A DNA stretch of 64,000 nt from CAZMVY01 sp964653435 (lineage in GTDB: Bacteria > Planctomycetota > Phycisphaerae > UBA1845 > PWPN01), in contig CAZZFA010000001.1 in the NCBI GenBank assembly GCA_964653435.1, forward strand, positions 62,001-126,000, given 5' to 3'. The translations under genes were made by a program, and so were the position numbers. Of the stretch, positions 15,566 to 25,579 are shown in pieces; the stretch's first letter is position 1, and every line of letters starts with the position of its first letter. Under the pieces are notes generated by a model. The model had not been told where the DNA came from and searched no databases. It worked only from the letters and a program-made list of their open reading frames with translations.

Positions 15566-17452
15566 ATGGTGGTGCCAGCGATCGAAAACGGCGGGGGGCG
15601 TGGGGGACGAGCACCGTTGCTCGTGTGCCTGGTCGGCCTTGCGGCCGCAGGGTGTCAGGCGACGACGCCGTGGTGGGAAAGGGAGACGCAGCTTGATCCG
15701 CACGGCGTGCTGGACCTCAAGACCAAGCCGTGGTGGCCGAAGGCACAGCAACTGGCCGACGGCCAGGAGTTCACCGTCCGGTCATCGGAGCCCGGCGGCG
15801 GCTGGATGCACGTGAAGCGCGAGCGGCTCACGGGCAAGCGTGCGAAGCAGTCGGCGATCGTCTGGGTCCTCGACGACGACGGTGACATGATGGCGACGCC
15901 GGAGGTCGCGCCCGGCGTGGCCCTCCGCGTGCGCGGGCCGGAGTGCGATCACGATTCCGATTGCTACGTCGTGGACTACGACGCCGACGGGCTGGTCGAT
16001 CGGATGGTGGACTACATCGACAACGATCATGACGGCACGGCCGACGAGATGGAGATCCGCTACTTCGTGAAGGGGGAGCTTCGGCGGGCATGGTTCTGGG
16101 AGGACCTGGACGGCGACGGTGTGATGTGGAGCCTGTCGAACTATGAGTACTCGGCGAACTGTTTCACGAGCGACCCGTACGGCAACAACATGCTCTACAT
16201 GAACCGCTACGATCCGGAGCAGCGGTGCTGGTGGCCGATCAGCGAGTGCCCGTTCTCGTTTCACGACACGAAGGGTAACGGGCAGAGCGGGGCCGTCGTG
16301 CGGTTCAGTGCCGCGCCGCTCCGCTTCGACCCGAATACGGACGCCGACTTCGCGAACGACTCCGCCCGGTACGAAGGGCCGTTCTATCCGGAGTTGCGGA
16401 CCATCGGCGTGGTCAACGTTCGCTACAGCATCGACATCGACAACATGAACTCGGCGGAGACGCCGCTGCACTACGACATGGGCTTCAATATGATCGGCAG
16501 GCTGCCGTACGAGTTTGCCGGCATGCGGCACACGAATCCGTTGCGGCGCTCGCCGAAGACGACGATCTGCGCCCCGCACGCCGACTGCCGGCGGATCGCC
16601 GAGACGTATCCGGCCGGGCAGACGGGTTTCTCCTGGCGGGAGTTCGAGGACGGCACAATCGCGATCGGCAACCCGCCGCACGCGGATCAGGACCGGCGAT
16701 GGGAGGGCGTATTCTGGATCTGGGGGCGGCGGATCATGCACAATACGGGCGGACCGGTGCAGCGGTGGAACATGCGTCGCGAGTTCCGCCCGACGCCGTC
16801 CACGCGGCGCGAGTTGTACTACAGCGCGGTCGATCAACGGATTCACCTGAAGGGTGCCACCGAGGGCTGGATCGAGATCGGCTGCCTGGGCGACAGCGAG
16901 CCGATCGGCGAGGTGCGGATGTTCGACACGGATCACGACGGCTTCTTCGACCGCTGGGAAACGTATCTCGGCAGTGGAGCATCGCCCATACGCGTCTGCA
17001 CGGTCCGCGATCCGCGGGCGACGGTATTGCCGGACGACTGGAGGCGGGTGCAGGCCCTCTACACGGAGAGAATCCTTCCGGAGGCAATCGCCGCGAACGA
17101 GAGGCTCCTCGCGACGATGAACCGGGTCGAGCGGTTCGCGCCGCCGACCGGCCTGGGCAGAGCGCTCGCGTCGGCGACCTCCGCAACGGAACGACGGTAC
17201 GTGCTGGACGTAATCCGCGAATTGCATTACGTTTCGCTCCGCGAAGCCCTGCTGAAGCGGGCGAAGGAGATATTCGACCGCGCCGGCGCGGGCGATTTGC
17301 GCAGCCACCGGGAGCGGCTGGCCGCATCGACGCAGGGCTGGGACCTGGCCAGGAGACTGACGGACATGGACCAGGCGTACGGAGAAGGGCGGTTGGACGC
17401 CGTCTGCTCCTCGCTTGCAGGACTCATCGAGGGCAAGGAATCGGCACAATGA
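15566..17452 (+). CDS. Lipoprotein with calcium-binding DxDxDG motifs
   Basis: 628-residue predicted lipoprotein (lipobox AAGC, Cys30). It carries clustered EF-hand- or dockerin-like acidic loops: DDDGD, DYDADGLVD, DNDHDGTADE, EDLDGDG and, near the C-terminal third, DTDHDGFFD. Several segments align with the exported protein at 21872-24796 (for example RRWEGVFW with RWEGVIAH, RIHLKGATEGWI with RIHLRGADEAWI), so the two are paralogues. The last 130 residues are helical. No catalytic motif is recognised; substrate binding at the cell surface is a guess from the context. Start ATG 15566 has GAGGAGG upstream. The stop overlaps the next gene's ATG. Confidence 0.8.
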   Translation: MVVPAIENGGGRGGRAPLLVCLVGLAAAGCQATTPWWERETQLDPHGVLDLKTKPWWPKAQQLADGQEFTVRSSEPGGGWMHVKRERLTGKRAKQSAIVWVLDDDGDMMATPEVAPGVALRVRGPECDHDSDCYVVDYDADGLVDRMVDYIDNDHDGTADEMEIRYFVKGELRRAWFWEDLDGDGVMWSLSNYEYSANCFTSDPYGNNMLYMNRYDPEQRCWWPISECPFSFHDTKGNGQSGAVVRFSAAPLRFDPNTDADFANDSARYEGPFYPELRTIGVVNVRYSIDIDNMNSAETPLHYDMGFNMIGRLPYEFAGMRHTNPLRRSPKTTICAPHADCRRIAETYPAGQTGFSWREFEDGTIAIGNPPHADQDRRWEGVFWIWGRRIMHNTGGPVQRWNMRREFRPTPSTRRELYYSAVDQRIHLKGATEGWIEIGCLGDSEPIGEVRMFDTDHDGFFDRWETYLGSGASPIRVCTVRDPRATVLPDDWRRVQALYTERILPEAIAANERLLATMNRVERFAPPTGLGRALASATSATERRYVLDVIRELHYVSLREALLKRAKEIFDRAGAGDLRSHRERLAASTQGWDLARRLTDMDQAYGEGRLDAVCSSLAGLIEGKESAQ

Positions 17453-19257
17453 CGATGTTGGCGCAGACGCACCTGCGGGGGCCGGACTACTTCATTCTCG
17501 TCAGCTACTTCGCCCTGATGCTCGGCATCGGCGCGTACTTCTACCGCCACATGAAGGGCATGAAGGACTACTTCACCGGCGGGAACCGTATCCCCTGGTG
17601 GCTGAGCGGCGTGTCGTATTACATGGCGAGCTTCAGTGCCTTTGCCTTCGTGAACTACTCGGCGATCGCATACCGGTACGGGGGCGTCGCGTTGAGCATG
17701 TACTGGGTCACGGTGCCGGCCGCCCTGTTCAGCGTCCTGTTCTTTGCGACCCGCTGGCGCCGCGCCCGCGTGGTCAGCCCGGTGGAGTACCTCGAGGCAC
17801 GCTACAACTCCGCGGTCCGCCAGCTCTTCGCCTGGCAGGGTGTCCCGGTCAAGATCATCGACGACGCCCTCAAGATCGTCGCCATCGGGACACTCCTGTC
17901 GCTGGGGCTGGGCCTGGAAAGCCCGAAGCAGGGCATGTTCTGGTCTTCCGTCATCATGCTCGCGTACACGTTCATGGGCGGGCTCTGGGCTGCCGCCGTC
18001 ACCGACTTCGTGCAGTTCGTCGTCCTGCTCGCCGCCGTGATCATCATCCTGCCGCTGTCGATCAGCCATGCCGGGGGCCTCCATGCGTTCATCCACAACT
18101 CGCCGGAAGGGTTCTTCCGTCTGACGGGCGGCGAGTTCACCTGGCTCTACCTGGGCTCGCTGATCTTCCTGTACACGCTGTCCTGGAGTATCAACTGGGG
18201 GCTGGTCCAGAAGTTCTATTGCGTGCCGAAGGAACGCGACGCACTCAAGGTCGGCTGGCTGGTCGTCGTGCTCAACCTCGTAACCACGCCGGTCATGTTT
18301 CTGCCCGCGATGGCTGCGCGGCACTTCCTTCCGCCCCTGGCGGACAGCACATGGGTGTATCCGAAGATGTGCCTGGCGATCCTGCCGGTCGGCATGATGG
18401 GGCTCATGCTCGCCGCGATGTTCTCCGCGACCATGTCCATGTTGAGCAGCGACTACAACGTCTGCGCGAGCGTGCTGACCAACGACATCTACAACCGCCT
18501 GCTCCGTCCGAAGGCCGGCCATCGGGAGCTGGTCTTCGTCGGGCGGCTGACGACGCTGCTGGTCGGGGCGCTGAGCATCGGCGTGGCCTTCCTGCTGAGC
18601 AGCGGGAAGGACGCCGCCATGTTCAAGAATATGGTCACCCTGTTCAGCGCCGCCGTCCCGCCGGTCGCCATTCCCATGCTGTGGGGCCTGGTCTCAAGCC
18701 GTCTGAGCAGCCGGGGTGCCCTGCTGGGATTCGTGGTCGGTCTTTGCGCCGGTATCGGGCTTCTCGTGGGCATGGCGGGGATTCCGGACGGGGAATCACG
18801 GCGCCTTGCGGGGTTTCTGCTGGAGAAGGGGCGGCTCAGCATCGGCGCGGTGGTACTGGAACGGGAGAACGCCATCTTCTGGCTTTCCGCCGCCGTAACC
18901 CTGCTGGGCGTCCTGGCGGGCAATGTTCTGTTCCCGCAGGCAGCGGCGGACCTTGAGCGGGCGGAAAAGTTTCTGGCCCGCATCCGAGTCCCGATCGGCC
19001 AACTGGAGCAGGATCAGGTCGCCCGAACGGGGCCTGGCCGGACGGAGATTTCGCCGTTCCGTGTGACCGGGATCTGCACGTTTCTGATCGGCGTGCTGAT
19101 TCTCGGTATCCTTCCGTGGGCACGGGAGCCGATCGCAATGGGACTGGATGCGGCGATCGGCCTGTTCCTCGCCGTGGCGGGGGTTGTGATGTTCCGACGC
19201 AGCCGGCCGTCCGTGTCGCCGGCGGATCGCAGGCAGGTCGCGGAGCGGCGCGCATGA
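17449..19257 (+). CDS. Sodium:solute symporter (SSS family)
   Basis: 602-residue inner-membrane symporter with 13 or more hydrophobic segments. The opening PDYFILVSYFALMLGIGAYF, the KDYFTGGNRIPWW loop and the WSINWGLVQKF segment are typical of the SLC5/SSS family that imports sugars, sialic acids or amino acids with sodium. It lies in a run of sugar-acid catabolic genes, which suggests uptake of an oligosaccharide breakdown product; the exact substrate is not seen. ATG overlaps the preceding stop (ATGA), and its own stop overlaps the next gene in the same way, so translation is coupled across three genes. Confidence 0.93.
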   Translation: MTMLAQTHLRGPDYFILVSYFALMLGIGAYFYRHMKGMKDYFTGGNRIPWWLSGVSYYMASFSAFAFVNYSAIAYRYGGVALSMYWVTVPAALFSVLFFATRWRRARVVSPVEYLEARYNSAVRQLFAWQGVPVKIIDDALKIVAIGTLLSLGLGLESPKQGMFWSSVIMLAYTFMGGLWAAAVTDFVQFVVLLAAVIIILPLSISHAGGLHAFIHNSPEGFFRLTGGEFTWLYLGSLIFLYTLSWSINWGLVQKFYCVPKERDALKVGWLVVVLNLVTTPVMFLPAMAARHFLPPLADSTWVYPKMCLAILPVGMMGLMLAAMFSATMSMLSSDYNVCASVLTNDIYNRLLRPKAGHRELVFVGRLTTLLVGALSIGVAFLLSSGKDAAMFKNMVTLFSAAVPPVAIPMLWGLVSSRLSSRGALLGFVVGLCAGIGLLVGMAGIPDGESRRLAGFLLEKGRLSIGAVVLERENAIFWLSAAVTLLGVLAGNVLFPQAAADLERAEKFLARIRVPIGQLEQDQVARTGPGRTEISPFRVTGICTFLIGVLILGILPWAREPIAMGLDAAIGLFLAVAGVVMFRRSRPSVSPADRRQVAERRA

Positions 19258-20285
19258 GTACCATCGGCATCGGCATTATCGGGTCGGGGTTCATGGGGCT
19301 GACGTATTCGGAGACGCTCACGAAGTACTGCGCGGAGCAGGGCAGGCTCGTGGCGATCACCGGCGGCTCGCGGGCCGCGGATCTGGCAAAGCAATACGGC
19401 GTGGCCTGCGAGGCGAGCGCCGCGACGCTCATCGACCGAGACGACATCGAGGCGGTCATCGTCGCGACGCCGCACGCGACGCATGCTGAATATGCGTTGG
19501 CGGCGGCGAAGGCGGGTAAGCACCTGCTTATCGAAAAGCCGATGGCCTCGACCGTCGCCGAGTGCGACGCGATCAATGCGGCATGCGAAAAGGCGGGCGT
19601 GAACTGCGCCATCGCGTTCACGCAGCGGTTCCGCCGGTGCAACGTGGTTGCGAAGAAGCTCATTGACGAGGGCCGGATCGGGCGCATCCTGCTGATCAAG
19701 GAGCTGGCGCTCAACCCGGGCGGAATGGGCACACTGCCACCCTGGCAGAATACGCCGGAGAACCTCGGCACGCTCTTCGGCCACGGAGTGCACGGCATCG
19801 ACCGCATCCGCTGGTTCACCGGCAGCGAGATTCGGACCGTCTACGCCCGGTGCGGGAGCATCGAGCCCGGGGTGAAGGTCGAGGGCACCAGCATGCTGCT
19901 GATGGAGCTGGTCGACGGGACGACGGCGAGCCTGTGGGAGTCGTTCCAGATCCCCAGACCCGGGTTCCCGCGGTCGGCGTTCGCCGCGTGGATCGTCGGC
20001 GAGCGCGGGCTGATCGACCTGGATGCCTACGGCGAGCTTCGCGTTTCGACGGACGGCGGACCGTGGGAGGTCGTCGAGACGCAGGCCCCGATCGACTGGG
20101 CGGGCAAGGGCAAGCTTGACCCGGTGCGAATGCAGTCGTATCGCGACCACATGAACGACTTCCTCGCGAGCATCCGCGAGCGGCGCCCGCCGTGCGCGAC
20201 GGGCGTCGATGGGCGGCAGTCGGTCGCCGTGGCGCTGGCGGCGTACGAGTCGTCGCGGAAGCGGGCCGAGGTGCGGCCGGCGTGA
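19254..20285 (+). CDS. Gfo/Idh/MocA family NAD(P)-dependent oxidoreductase
   Basis: 343-residue dehydrogenase. The Rossmann dinucleotide loop GIIGSGFMG is at 7-15 and the family motif EKPMA is at 94-98. A His-containing GHGVHGIDRIRWF segment in the C-terminal domain probably carries the catalytic His. Members oxidise or epimerise sugars, inositols or sugar acids. Coupled by ATGA overlap to the symporter gene, it is a likely first intracellular step on the imported compound. The substrate is not determined by sequence. Confidence 0.92.
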   Translation: MSTIGIGIIGSGFMGLTYSETLTKYCAEQGRLVAITGGSRAADLAKQYGVACEASAATLIDRDDIEAVIVATPHATHAEYALAAAKAGKHLLIEKPMASTVAECDAINAACEKAGVNCAIAFTQRFRRCNVVAKKLIDEGRIGRILLIKELALNPGGMGTLPPWQNTPENLGTLFGHGVHGIDRIRWFTGSEIRTVYARCGSIEPGVKVEGTSMLLMELVDGTTASLWESFQIPRPGFPRSAFAAWIVGERGLIDLDAYGELRVSTDGGPWEVVETQAPIDWAGKGKLDPVRMQSYRDHMNDFLASIRERRPPCATGVDGRQSVAVALAAYESSRKRAEVRPA

Positions 20286-20389
20286 GGATCGGCGTCCGCG
20301 GGTTCCGGGCGCGTGCGCACGCGTCGCACGAGTCCCTTCCGGCCGTCGCGGATTCCGACCGGGTTTGCGCCGCAGGGAACGGGACGGAC

Positions 20390-21688
20390 ATGAGATTTGA
20401 CCGATCGAAGGCGCTCTACGAGCGGGCGTGCAAGGTGATTCCCGGCGGGATATCGAGCAACGTCCGCGCGAGCTGGCAACCGCATCCGATGTTCTACGAG
20501 CGGGGCGAAGGATCGCACGTCTGGGACGCAGACGGCAACGAGTTCATCGACTATGTTCTGGCAAGGGGGCCGCTGCTGCTGGGGCATTCGCCGAGGCGCG
20601 TGCTCGAGGCCGTGCACCGGCAGATCGACACGGGCCTGATGTACGCAGGGCAGACCGAGCTGGAGGTCCGCGTCGCGGAGAAGATGGCCGAGATGGTACC
20701 GTGCGCGGAGATGGTGCGATTCTCAAACAGCGGCTCCGAGGCGATCCACGGAGCGATCCGGCTGGCGCGGGCGGTGACGGGGCGTACGAAGGTCGTGCGT
20801 TTCGAGGGCCATTACCACGGGTGGTTCGACAGCCACATGTGGAGCTACGCGCCGCCGCTGGATGCCGCCGGGCCGCGCGAGGCGCCGGTGCCCGTGCCAG
20901 CCACAAAGGGCCAGCCGGCCAGCGACGCGGCCAACATCATTGTGCTGCCGTGGAACGACCTCGACCTGCTCCGCAAAACGATGGATGCGCACGCGGGCGA
21001 GATCGCGGCGGTCATCACGGAGCCGATGATGTGCAACATGGGGGCGCTCATGCCGCAACGGGGGTATCTGCAGGGCATGCGCGAGTTGTGCACGAAGCAC
21101 GGGGCCGTGCTGATCTTCGACGAAGTGATCACAGGGTTCCGGCTCGCGCCGGGCGGGGCACAGGCGTACTGCGGCGTGACGCCGGACCTGGCCACGTTCG
21201 CGAAGGGACTGGCGGCGGGGTTCCCGGTGAGCGCGATCGCGGGGAAGCGCGAGCTCATGAAACATTTCGGCGATCTGAGCGTGTCGCACGCGGGGACGTA
21301 CAACGCGGGCGCGCCGTGCATGGCGGCGGCGCTGGCGGCCCTGGAGGAACTCAGCGCGGACGACGGGGCCGTCTACGAGCGGTTGAGGATGCGGGGCACG
21401 AAGCTGATGGAAGGGATCCGGCGAACGGCACCGGCGGCGGTGGTGCGAGGCGTGCCGGCCGTGTTCCACGTGTCGTTCGGCGGCAATCCGGATGCCCGCG
21501 ACTACCGCACGTACCTGCCACGCGACGCGGAGAAGTACAAACGTTTTGCCGTGGCTCTGCAGGATCGCGGCATCCGCGTGGTGCCGGAGGGGATATGGTT
21601 CGTGTCTACGGCGCATACGGATGAGGATGTGGAGCGGACGCTGGCGGCGGTGGCGGAGGCGGCGAAAGAAATACGGAATGCGGAATGA
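20390..21688 (+). CDS. Class III aminotransferase, glutamate-1-semialdehyde aminomutase-like
   Basis: 432-residue PLP enzyme of aminotransferase class III. The PLP lysine is Lys272 (TFAKGLAAGFP), and the Asp244-Glu245 pair in IFDEVITGF contacts the pyridine nitrogen. SNSGSEAIHGAIRLAR (about 112-127) binds the phosphate. Overall it resembles HemL, but the catabolic context (symporter, Gfo/Idh oxidoreductase, amidohydrolases) argues for a sugar or amino-sugar aminotransferase rather than haem synthesis. The start was placed at ATG 20390 after GGGACGG; 104 bp separate it from the upstream gene. The last codons run into a GGAATGC-type simple repeat. Confidence 0.88.
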   Translation: MRFDRSKALYERACKVIPGGISSNVRASWQPHPMFYERGEGSHVWDADGNEFIDYVLARGPLLLGHSPRRVLEAVHRQIDTGLMYAGQTELEVRVAEKMAEMVPCAEMVRFSNSGSEAIHGAIRLARAVTGRTKVVRFEGHYHGWFDSHMWSYAPPLDAAGPREAPVPVPATKGQPASDAANIIVLPWNDLDLLRKTMDAHAGEIAAVITEPMMCNMGALMPQRGYLQGMRELCTKHGAVLIFDEVITGFRLAPGGAQAYCGVTPDLATFAKGLAAGFPVSAIAGKRELMKHFGDLSVSHAGTYNAGAPCMAAALAALEELSADDGAVYERLRMRGTKLMEGIRRTAPAAVVRGVPAVFHVSFGGNPDARDYRTYLPRDAEKYKRFAVALQDRGIRVVPEGIWFVSTAHTDEDVERTLAAVAEAAKEIRNAE

Positions 21689-21703
21689 TGAATACGGAAT
21701 GCG
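21671..21703 (+). repeat. GGAATGC-type simple repeat at the end of the aminotransferase gene
   Basis: The words CGGAATG, GGAATGATGAATA and CGGAATGCG follow each other across the stop codon at 21688. It is short and imperfect; the last six codons of the aminotransferase gene are made of it. Confidence 0.5.
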
Positions 21704-21871
21704 CAGGAGGAATGGCTACCCGCGACCCATGAGTACGTGGTTCGCGTAAAGACATGGCACGCGGTGCGGTGAGCGACGCGGAAACGCAGGGATGACGAGG
21801 TGGAACGTCCTTGTACGGACGCTCACGAACGAGAGAGGTTGACTGCACAGAACCCGCACCCAGGGGCAGAC

Positions 21872-24796
21872 ATGAGACGCATTGTTGCATCATACGTGGG
21901 ACTGATCTGGCTGGGCTTCGTTGCGGCCGAGGCGGCCCTGGGGGCGGCGGCTGATCCGCCGTCGAAACAGGCGCTGTTCGAACGGGTCTTCGGCGACTAT
22001 GCGAGACTCGACCCGGCGACGGTGGCAAAGGTGAAGTCGCTCACGCCGGGAACGCGATACTACGTGGATCGTACGCCGGAGCATCCGGCCGAGGTCTGGT
22101 TCATCGACACCGACTCGCGGCATCAGGAGCACTGCCGGCCGATTCTCGTCCGGGTGATCGACGAGGACGGGGATCTCGTGAAGGGGGGCGAACCGGACCA
22201 GGATGGCGACCTCTATCTCGCCGACTGGCACGCCGACGGCACGGTGGATTCCGTGGTCTCGTACCAGGACGACGACGGCGACGGGGACGTGGACGAGATG
22301 GGGATCTTCTTCTTCTCGCCCAACGACCGTTACCTGGGCGCCGATGCGCTGCGCGTCTGGTGGGACTGGGACCTCGCCGACCGCAACCTGGTCTGGTACG
22401 ACGTGAATTTCACGTACCGGCAGCCGGACTGTCAGTGGCGGACGCACTTCGGCGGCGACGAGATGTTCTGCCTGTTTGCGCTGACGCCGGACGGCGTACG
22501 ATGGGAGCCGATCTTCGAGAATCCGTTTCTCTTTTACGACACGGACGGCGACGGGGAGTCGGAGGTTGTTCTCCGGATCAGCGGTAAGGCGGAGCAGATC
22601 GAGTCGATCCGGTACAGCTTCGATGCGGATAACGCGAGCCGTCCGACGATGCCGCACCATTACGATTTCTCGCTGACCTCGCTGGGGCCGGGCCACACGC
22701 TCGGCGAGAAGTCGCCCACGCCCGGCAAGTCGAACCTTCGGCCGGATCCGATGTGGTGCGCGGCAACACGGATCCGAGGGATTCCGACCGGCCCGTACCT
22801 CGCGCACGACCGGGCCCGGCAATTCGTCAACCGGACGCAGTGGGCACGGACGCTGCTGACGTGGGATGAGAACGATCTGAACACCGACGGGGATTATGAG
22901 CGCGACCCGCATCTGCGATGGGAGGGCGTCATTGCGCACCCCTCGAAGGACTTTCCGCGGGTCGGCGGGCCAACCTGCGGCCCGACCAACAAGCGAAATG
23001 AATTGGACCTGGTTCCGGACGGGCCGACGCGGCTCTACTACGATCCGGCGGATCGTCGCATTCACCTCCGCGGGGCCGATGAGGCATGGATCGATGTGGA
23101 CTACGATCTCGATCACAGGATCGACATGCGATACACATTGCGCGATGTTGATGCGGATGGTGTCCTCGAGGTCCGGGAGATCGACACGGATGCCACCGGC
23201 GAGCCGGAACTGATCCTGTACCGGGAGCGGCCGAAGGTGGACGATGTGCCGCTGGAGGAGGGCTGCATCGCCGATACGTACCGCACGGCTCTGGCGGAGG
23301 CGCTGTCGGACAACCAGATGCTCATCGATCTGATGAAGGCCGTGCTGCGTGCCAGGGAGCCGGCCTTCACGCCGGACGCCGTCGAACAGTTTTACCTGGA
23401 GAAGCTCGCGGGCTTTCTGCCGGAGCAGCGTGTCGGCGAGCGGATGCGGGCGAGCCGGAACACCGCCCGATACTATCAGGACCTTGTGCGCGATCGGTAT
23501 TACATCCGGCTGGAGAAGCTGCTGTCCGACACGGGACAGATTGCGAAGCTTCGGAAGCTCTATGCCGCGGGCGACTTCACCGCTGCGGCGCGGTGGATCC
23601 GGGAGACCTTCCCCGCGGTTGCGCCCCAGGCGCCCGTCGGGCCGGAGGGGCCGGGCGAGAGACTCGTTCAGGGGCTCGCGATCCGGCTGGTCAATCCGGC
23701 GGACATTCTGCGGGAGGGTGAGCTGGTGATGGTGAGCACGGAGGCGATACGCAAGGCGGCGCCGGACTTCAATCCAGGTGACGCGGCCGTGCTGGCAGGG
23801 GATCGCTGGCTGGACTGGCGGCGGATCCCGCATCAGGTGGACCGTGCCGGGCCGGACGATCGCGAGGAGCTGTGCTTCACGGTCTCGCTGGATCCCGGAG
23901 CAAGCGAAACGTTCCAGCTCGGCCGCGCGCCCAAGGGCGAAGCCCGGCCACCGTTTGCGAACCGGACGGCGACGGCGCAGGACTGGGTCCCGCCGAACAT
24001 CGGATGGGAGTCCGAGCGAATCTGCTACCGGGCCTACTGGGGGCAGTTTGATTTCTTCGGAAAGAAGGTCGATCGACTGATTCTGCCGACGATCGGCCAC
24101 CAGAGCTACCACGACGAGACGGAGTGGGGCATCGACGCGCTGAACGTGGGAGCGACTCCGGGCCTGGGCGGCCTGACGCTGTACGTCGGCGAACGGGCGT
24201 ACCCCGTGCAGAACCCGGAGGGCAAAGGGACCGTCGAGTTCACGAAGAGGGTCCTCGCCGAAGGCCCCGTGCGCGCGGTGGTCGAGTTTACGGCGGACAA
24301 GGTTGGACCGTACAAGGTGCGGGTCCGCTGCATGGCCGTGGCAGGACGGCAGGAATCGCCCGTCCGTGTCCTCGTGAGCGGGCCGGCGACGGCGGAGCCC
24401 GTGTACCTGGCGCCGGGCTTCACCCGGTTGAGCGACGAGCGGATGATCGTGGACGACAACGCGGGCGTCTTTGCGACCTGGGGGCGACAGACGGTGGTGA
24501 TCGGCACGATTGGAATGGGGCTGGTCTTCGACCCGGATGCATTCGGCGGCGTGGTTGAGTTGCCCGGTGAGCGCAGGGTCCGGTTACGGACGCAGGTGGG
24601 CCGCGAACTGGCTTACGTGATTCAGGCGGACTGGCTTCGCGGGCGGCAGTATCCGCGATGCCCGACAATCGAGAACTGGTACGGAGAATTGAAGCGGCTC
24701 GCACTCTCGTGGCGGAATCCGATTGAGGTGGAAGTCATGCCGCCGAAGGCGGCGAAGCCGGCTGGGGAAACTACGGAGCAAGGGGCCGCCCATTGA
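21872..24796 (+). CDS. Exported two-part protein: calcium-motif module plus DUF4861-like domain
   Basis: 974-residue exported protein with a signal peptide (MRRIVASYVGLIWLGFVAAEA) and no lipobox. Residues about 25-600 are paralogous to the lipoprotein at 15566, with acidic loops DEDGDLVKGGEPDQDGD, DDDGDGDVDE and DTDGDGESE. The C-terminal third begins with LAIRLVNPADILREGELV and resembles DUF4861-type domains of polysaccharide-utilisation loci (RIPHQVD, HDETEWGIDALNVG, GPVRAVVEF). A glycan-active role is therefore plausible but unproven. It sits in the catabolic run, 183 bp after the aminotransferase gene and 48 bp before the amidohydrolases. Confidence 0.8.
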   Translation: MRRIVASYVGLIWLGFVAAEAALGAAADPPSKQALFERVFGDYARLDPATVAKVKSLTPGTRYYVDRTPEHPAEVWFIDTDSRHQEHCRPILVRVIDEDGDLVKGGEPDQDGDLYLADWHADGTVDSVVSYQDDDGDGDVDEMGIFFFSPNDRYLGADALRVWWDWDLADRNLVWYDVNFTYRQPDCQWRTHFGGDEMFCLFALTPDGVRWEPIFENPFLFYDTDGDGESEVVLRISGKAEQIESIRYSFDADNASRPTMPHHYDFSLTSLGPGHTLGEKSPTPGKSNLRPDPMWCAATRIRGIPTGPYLAHDRARQFVNRTQWARTLLTWDENDLNTDGDYERDPHLRWEGVIAHPSKDFPRVGGPTCGPTNKRNELDLVPDGPTRLYYDPADRRIHLRGADEAWIDVDYDLDHRIDMRYTLRDVDADGVLEVREIDTDATGEPELILYRERPKVDDVPLEEGCIADTYRTALAEALSDNQMLIDLMKAVLRAREPAFTPDAVEQFYLEKLAGFLPEQRVGERMRASRNTARYYQDLVRDRYYIRLEKLLSDTGQIAKLRKLYAAGDFTAAARWIRETFPAVAPQAPVGPEGPGERLVQGLAIRLVNPADILREGELVMVSTEAIRKAAPDFNPGDAAVLAGDRWLDWRRIPHQVDRAGPDDREELCFTVSLDPGASETFQLGRAPKGEARPPFANRTATAQDWVPPNIGWESERICYRAYWGQFDFFGKKVDRLILPTIGHQSYHDETEWGIDALNVGATPGLGGLTLYVGERAYPVQNPEGKGTVEFTKRVLAEGPVRAVVEFTADKVGPYKVRVRCMAVAGRQESPVRVLVSGPATAEPVYLAPGFTRLSDERMIVDDNAGVFATWGRQTVVIGTIGMGLVFDPDAFGGVVELPGERRVRLRTQVGRELAYVIQADWLRGRQYPRCPTIENWYGELKRLALSWRNPIEVEVMPPKAAKPAGETTEQGAAH

Positions 24797-24844
24797 GGCG
24801 GCAATTCCGTGCCGGCAGGGCGGACCGGCGTACTGTGAGTGCCG

Positions 24845-25576
24845 ATGGTCATTGACGGACACGTACATATCGGGACGTCGCAGTTCCTTCAGATCGACGC
24901 AACGGCGGAGATGGTGATCGCCCTGGCGGATGAGGTCGGCGCCGATCGTCTCTTCGTGACGCACGTGACAGCGCTTTGGCATGAGATGCGCGAGGGCAAC
25001 GACCGGCTCGGCGCGGAGTTGGCGCGGCACGGCGACCGGCTGCTCGGTTATGCGACGATCCCCTCGCCGCGGTACGGAGCGGCGGCCGTGGACGAGGTTC
25101 GGCGTTGCGTCGAGAGGTACGGAGTACGGGGCGTCAAGCTGTATTCGCATCCGGAGGCGCCCATCACGGAGGCGTGGACATACCCCGTACTGGAAACGGC
25201 GGCAGAGCTGGGGCTGGTCGTCCTCGGGCACCTCACGCCGGCCGAGTGCGACGGGCTCCTGCGGCATGTGCCGGATGTGCGGCTGGTGATGGCGCACATG
25301 GCGGGGCAACCGTACGCATTCGGGAACTGGCACCTGGCCGTCGAGGTGGCAGAGCGACACCCGAACCTGTATCTCGATACGGCTACGTCGCAGATGGATG
25401 ACGGCATGCTGGAGCATGCTGTCGAGCGGCTCGGTGCCGGAAGGATTCTGTTCGGGTCGGATATGCCGTTGCTCGATCCCTGGGTACAGCGTGCGAAGGT
25501 GGAGGGGGCGGCGATCTCCGACGAAGCGAAGCGGCTGATTCTGGGCGGCAATCTGCAGCGGCTGCTGGGGTTGTAG
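24845..25576 (+). CDS. Amidohydrolase family protein (metal-dependent)
   Basis: 243-residue protein of the amidohydrolase_2 TIM barrel group. The N-terminal metal motif HxH is present (IDGHVHIG, His6 and His8). Further likely ligands are in KLYSHPE, LGHLTP and the C-terminal GSDMPL Asp. Such enzymes act on lactones, decarboxylate or hydrolyse cyclic acids. It is followed after 3 bp by a related gene, so the two products may form a pair. ATG 24845 was used; GTG two codons upstream is possible. The substrate is probably an intermediate of the sugar-acid route of this run. Confidence 0.85.
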   Translation: MVIDGHVHIGTSQFLQIDATAEMVIALADEVGADRLFVTHVTALWHEMREGNDRLGAELARHGDRLLGYATIPSPRYGAAAVDEVRRCVERYGVRGVKLYSHPEAPITEAWTYPVLETAAELGLVVLGHLTPAECDGLLRHVPDVRLVMAHMAGQPYAFGNWHLAVEVAERHPNLYLDTATSQMDDGMLEHAVERLGAGRILFGSDMPLLDPWVQRAKVEGAAISDEAKRLILGGNLQRLLGL

Positions 25577-25579
25577 GCG

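Noticed and set aside
21752..21768. Sigma-54 promoter (TGGCACG...) before the DUF4861-like gene
   Set aside because: The -12 element is two bases too close and does not match TTGC.
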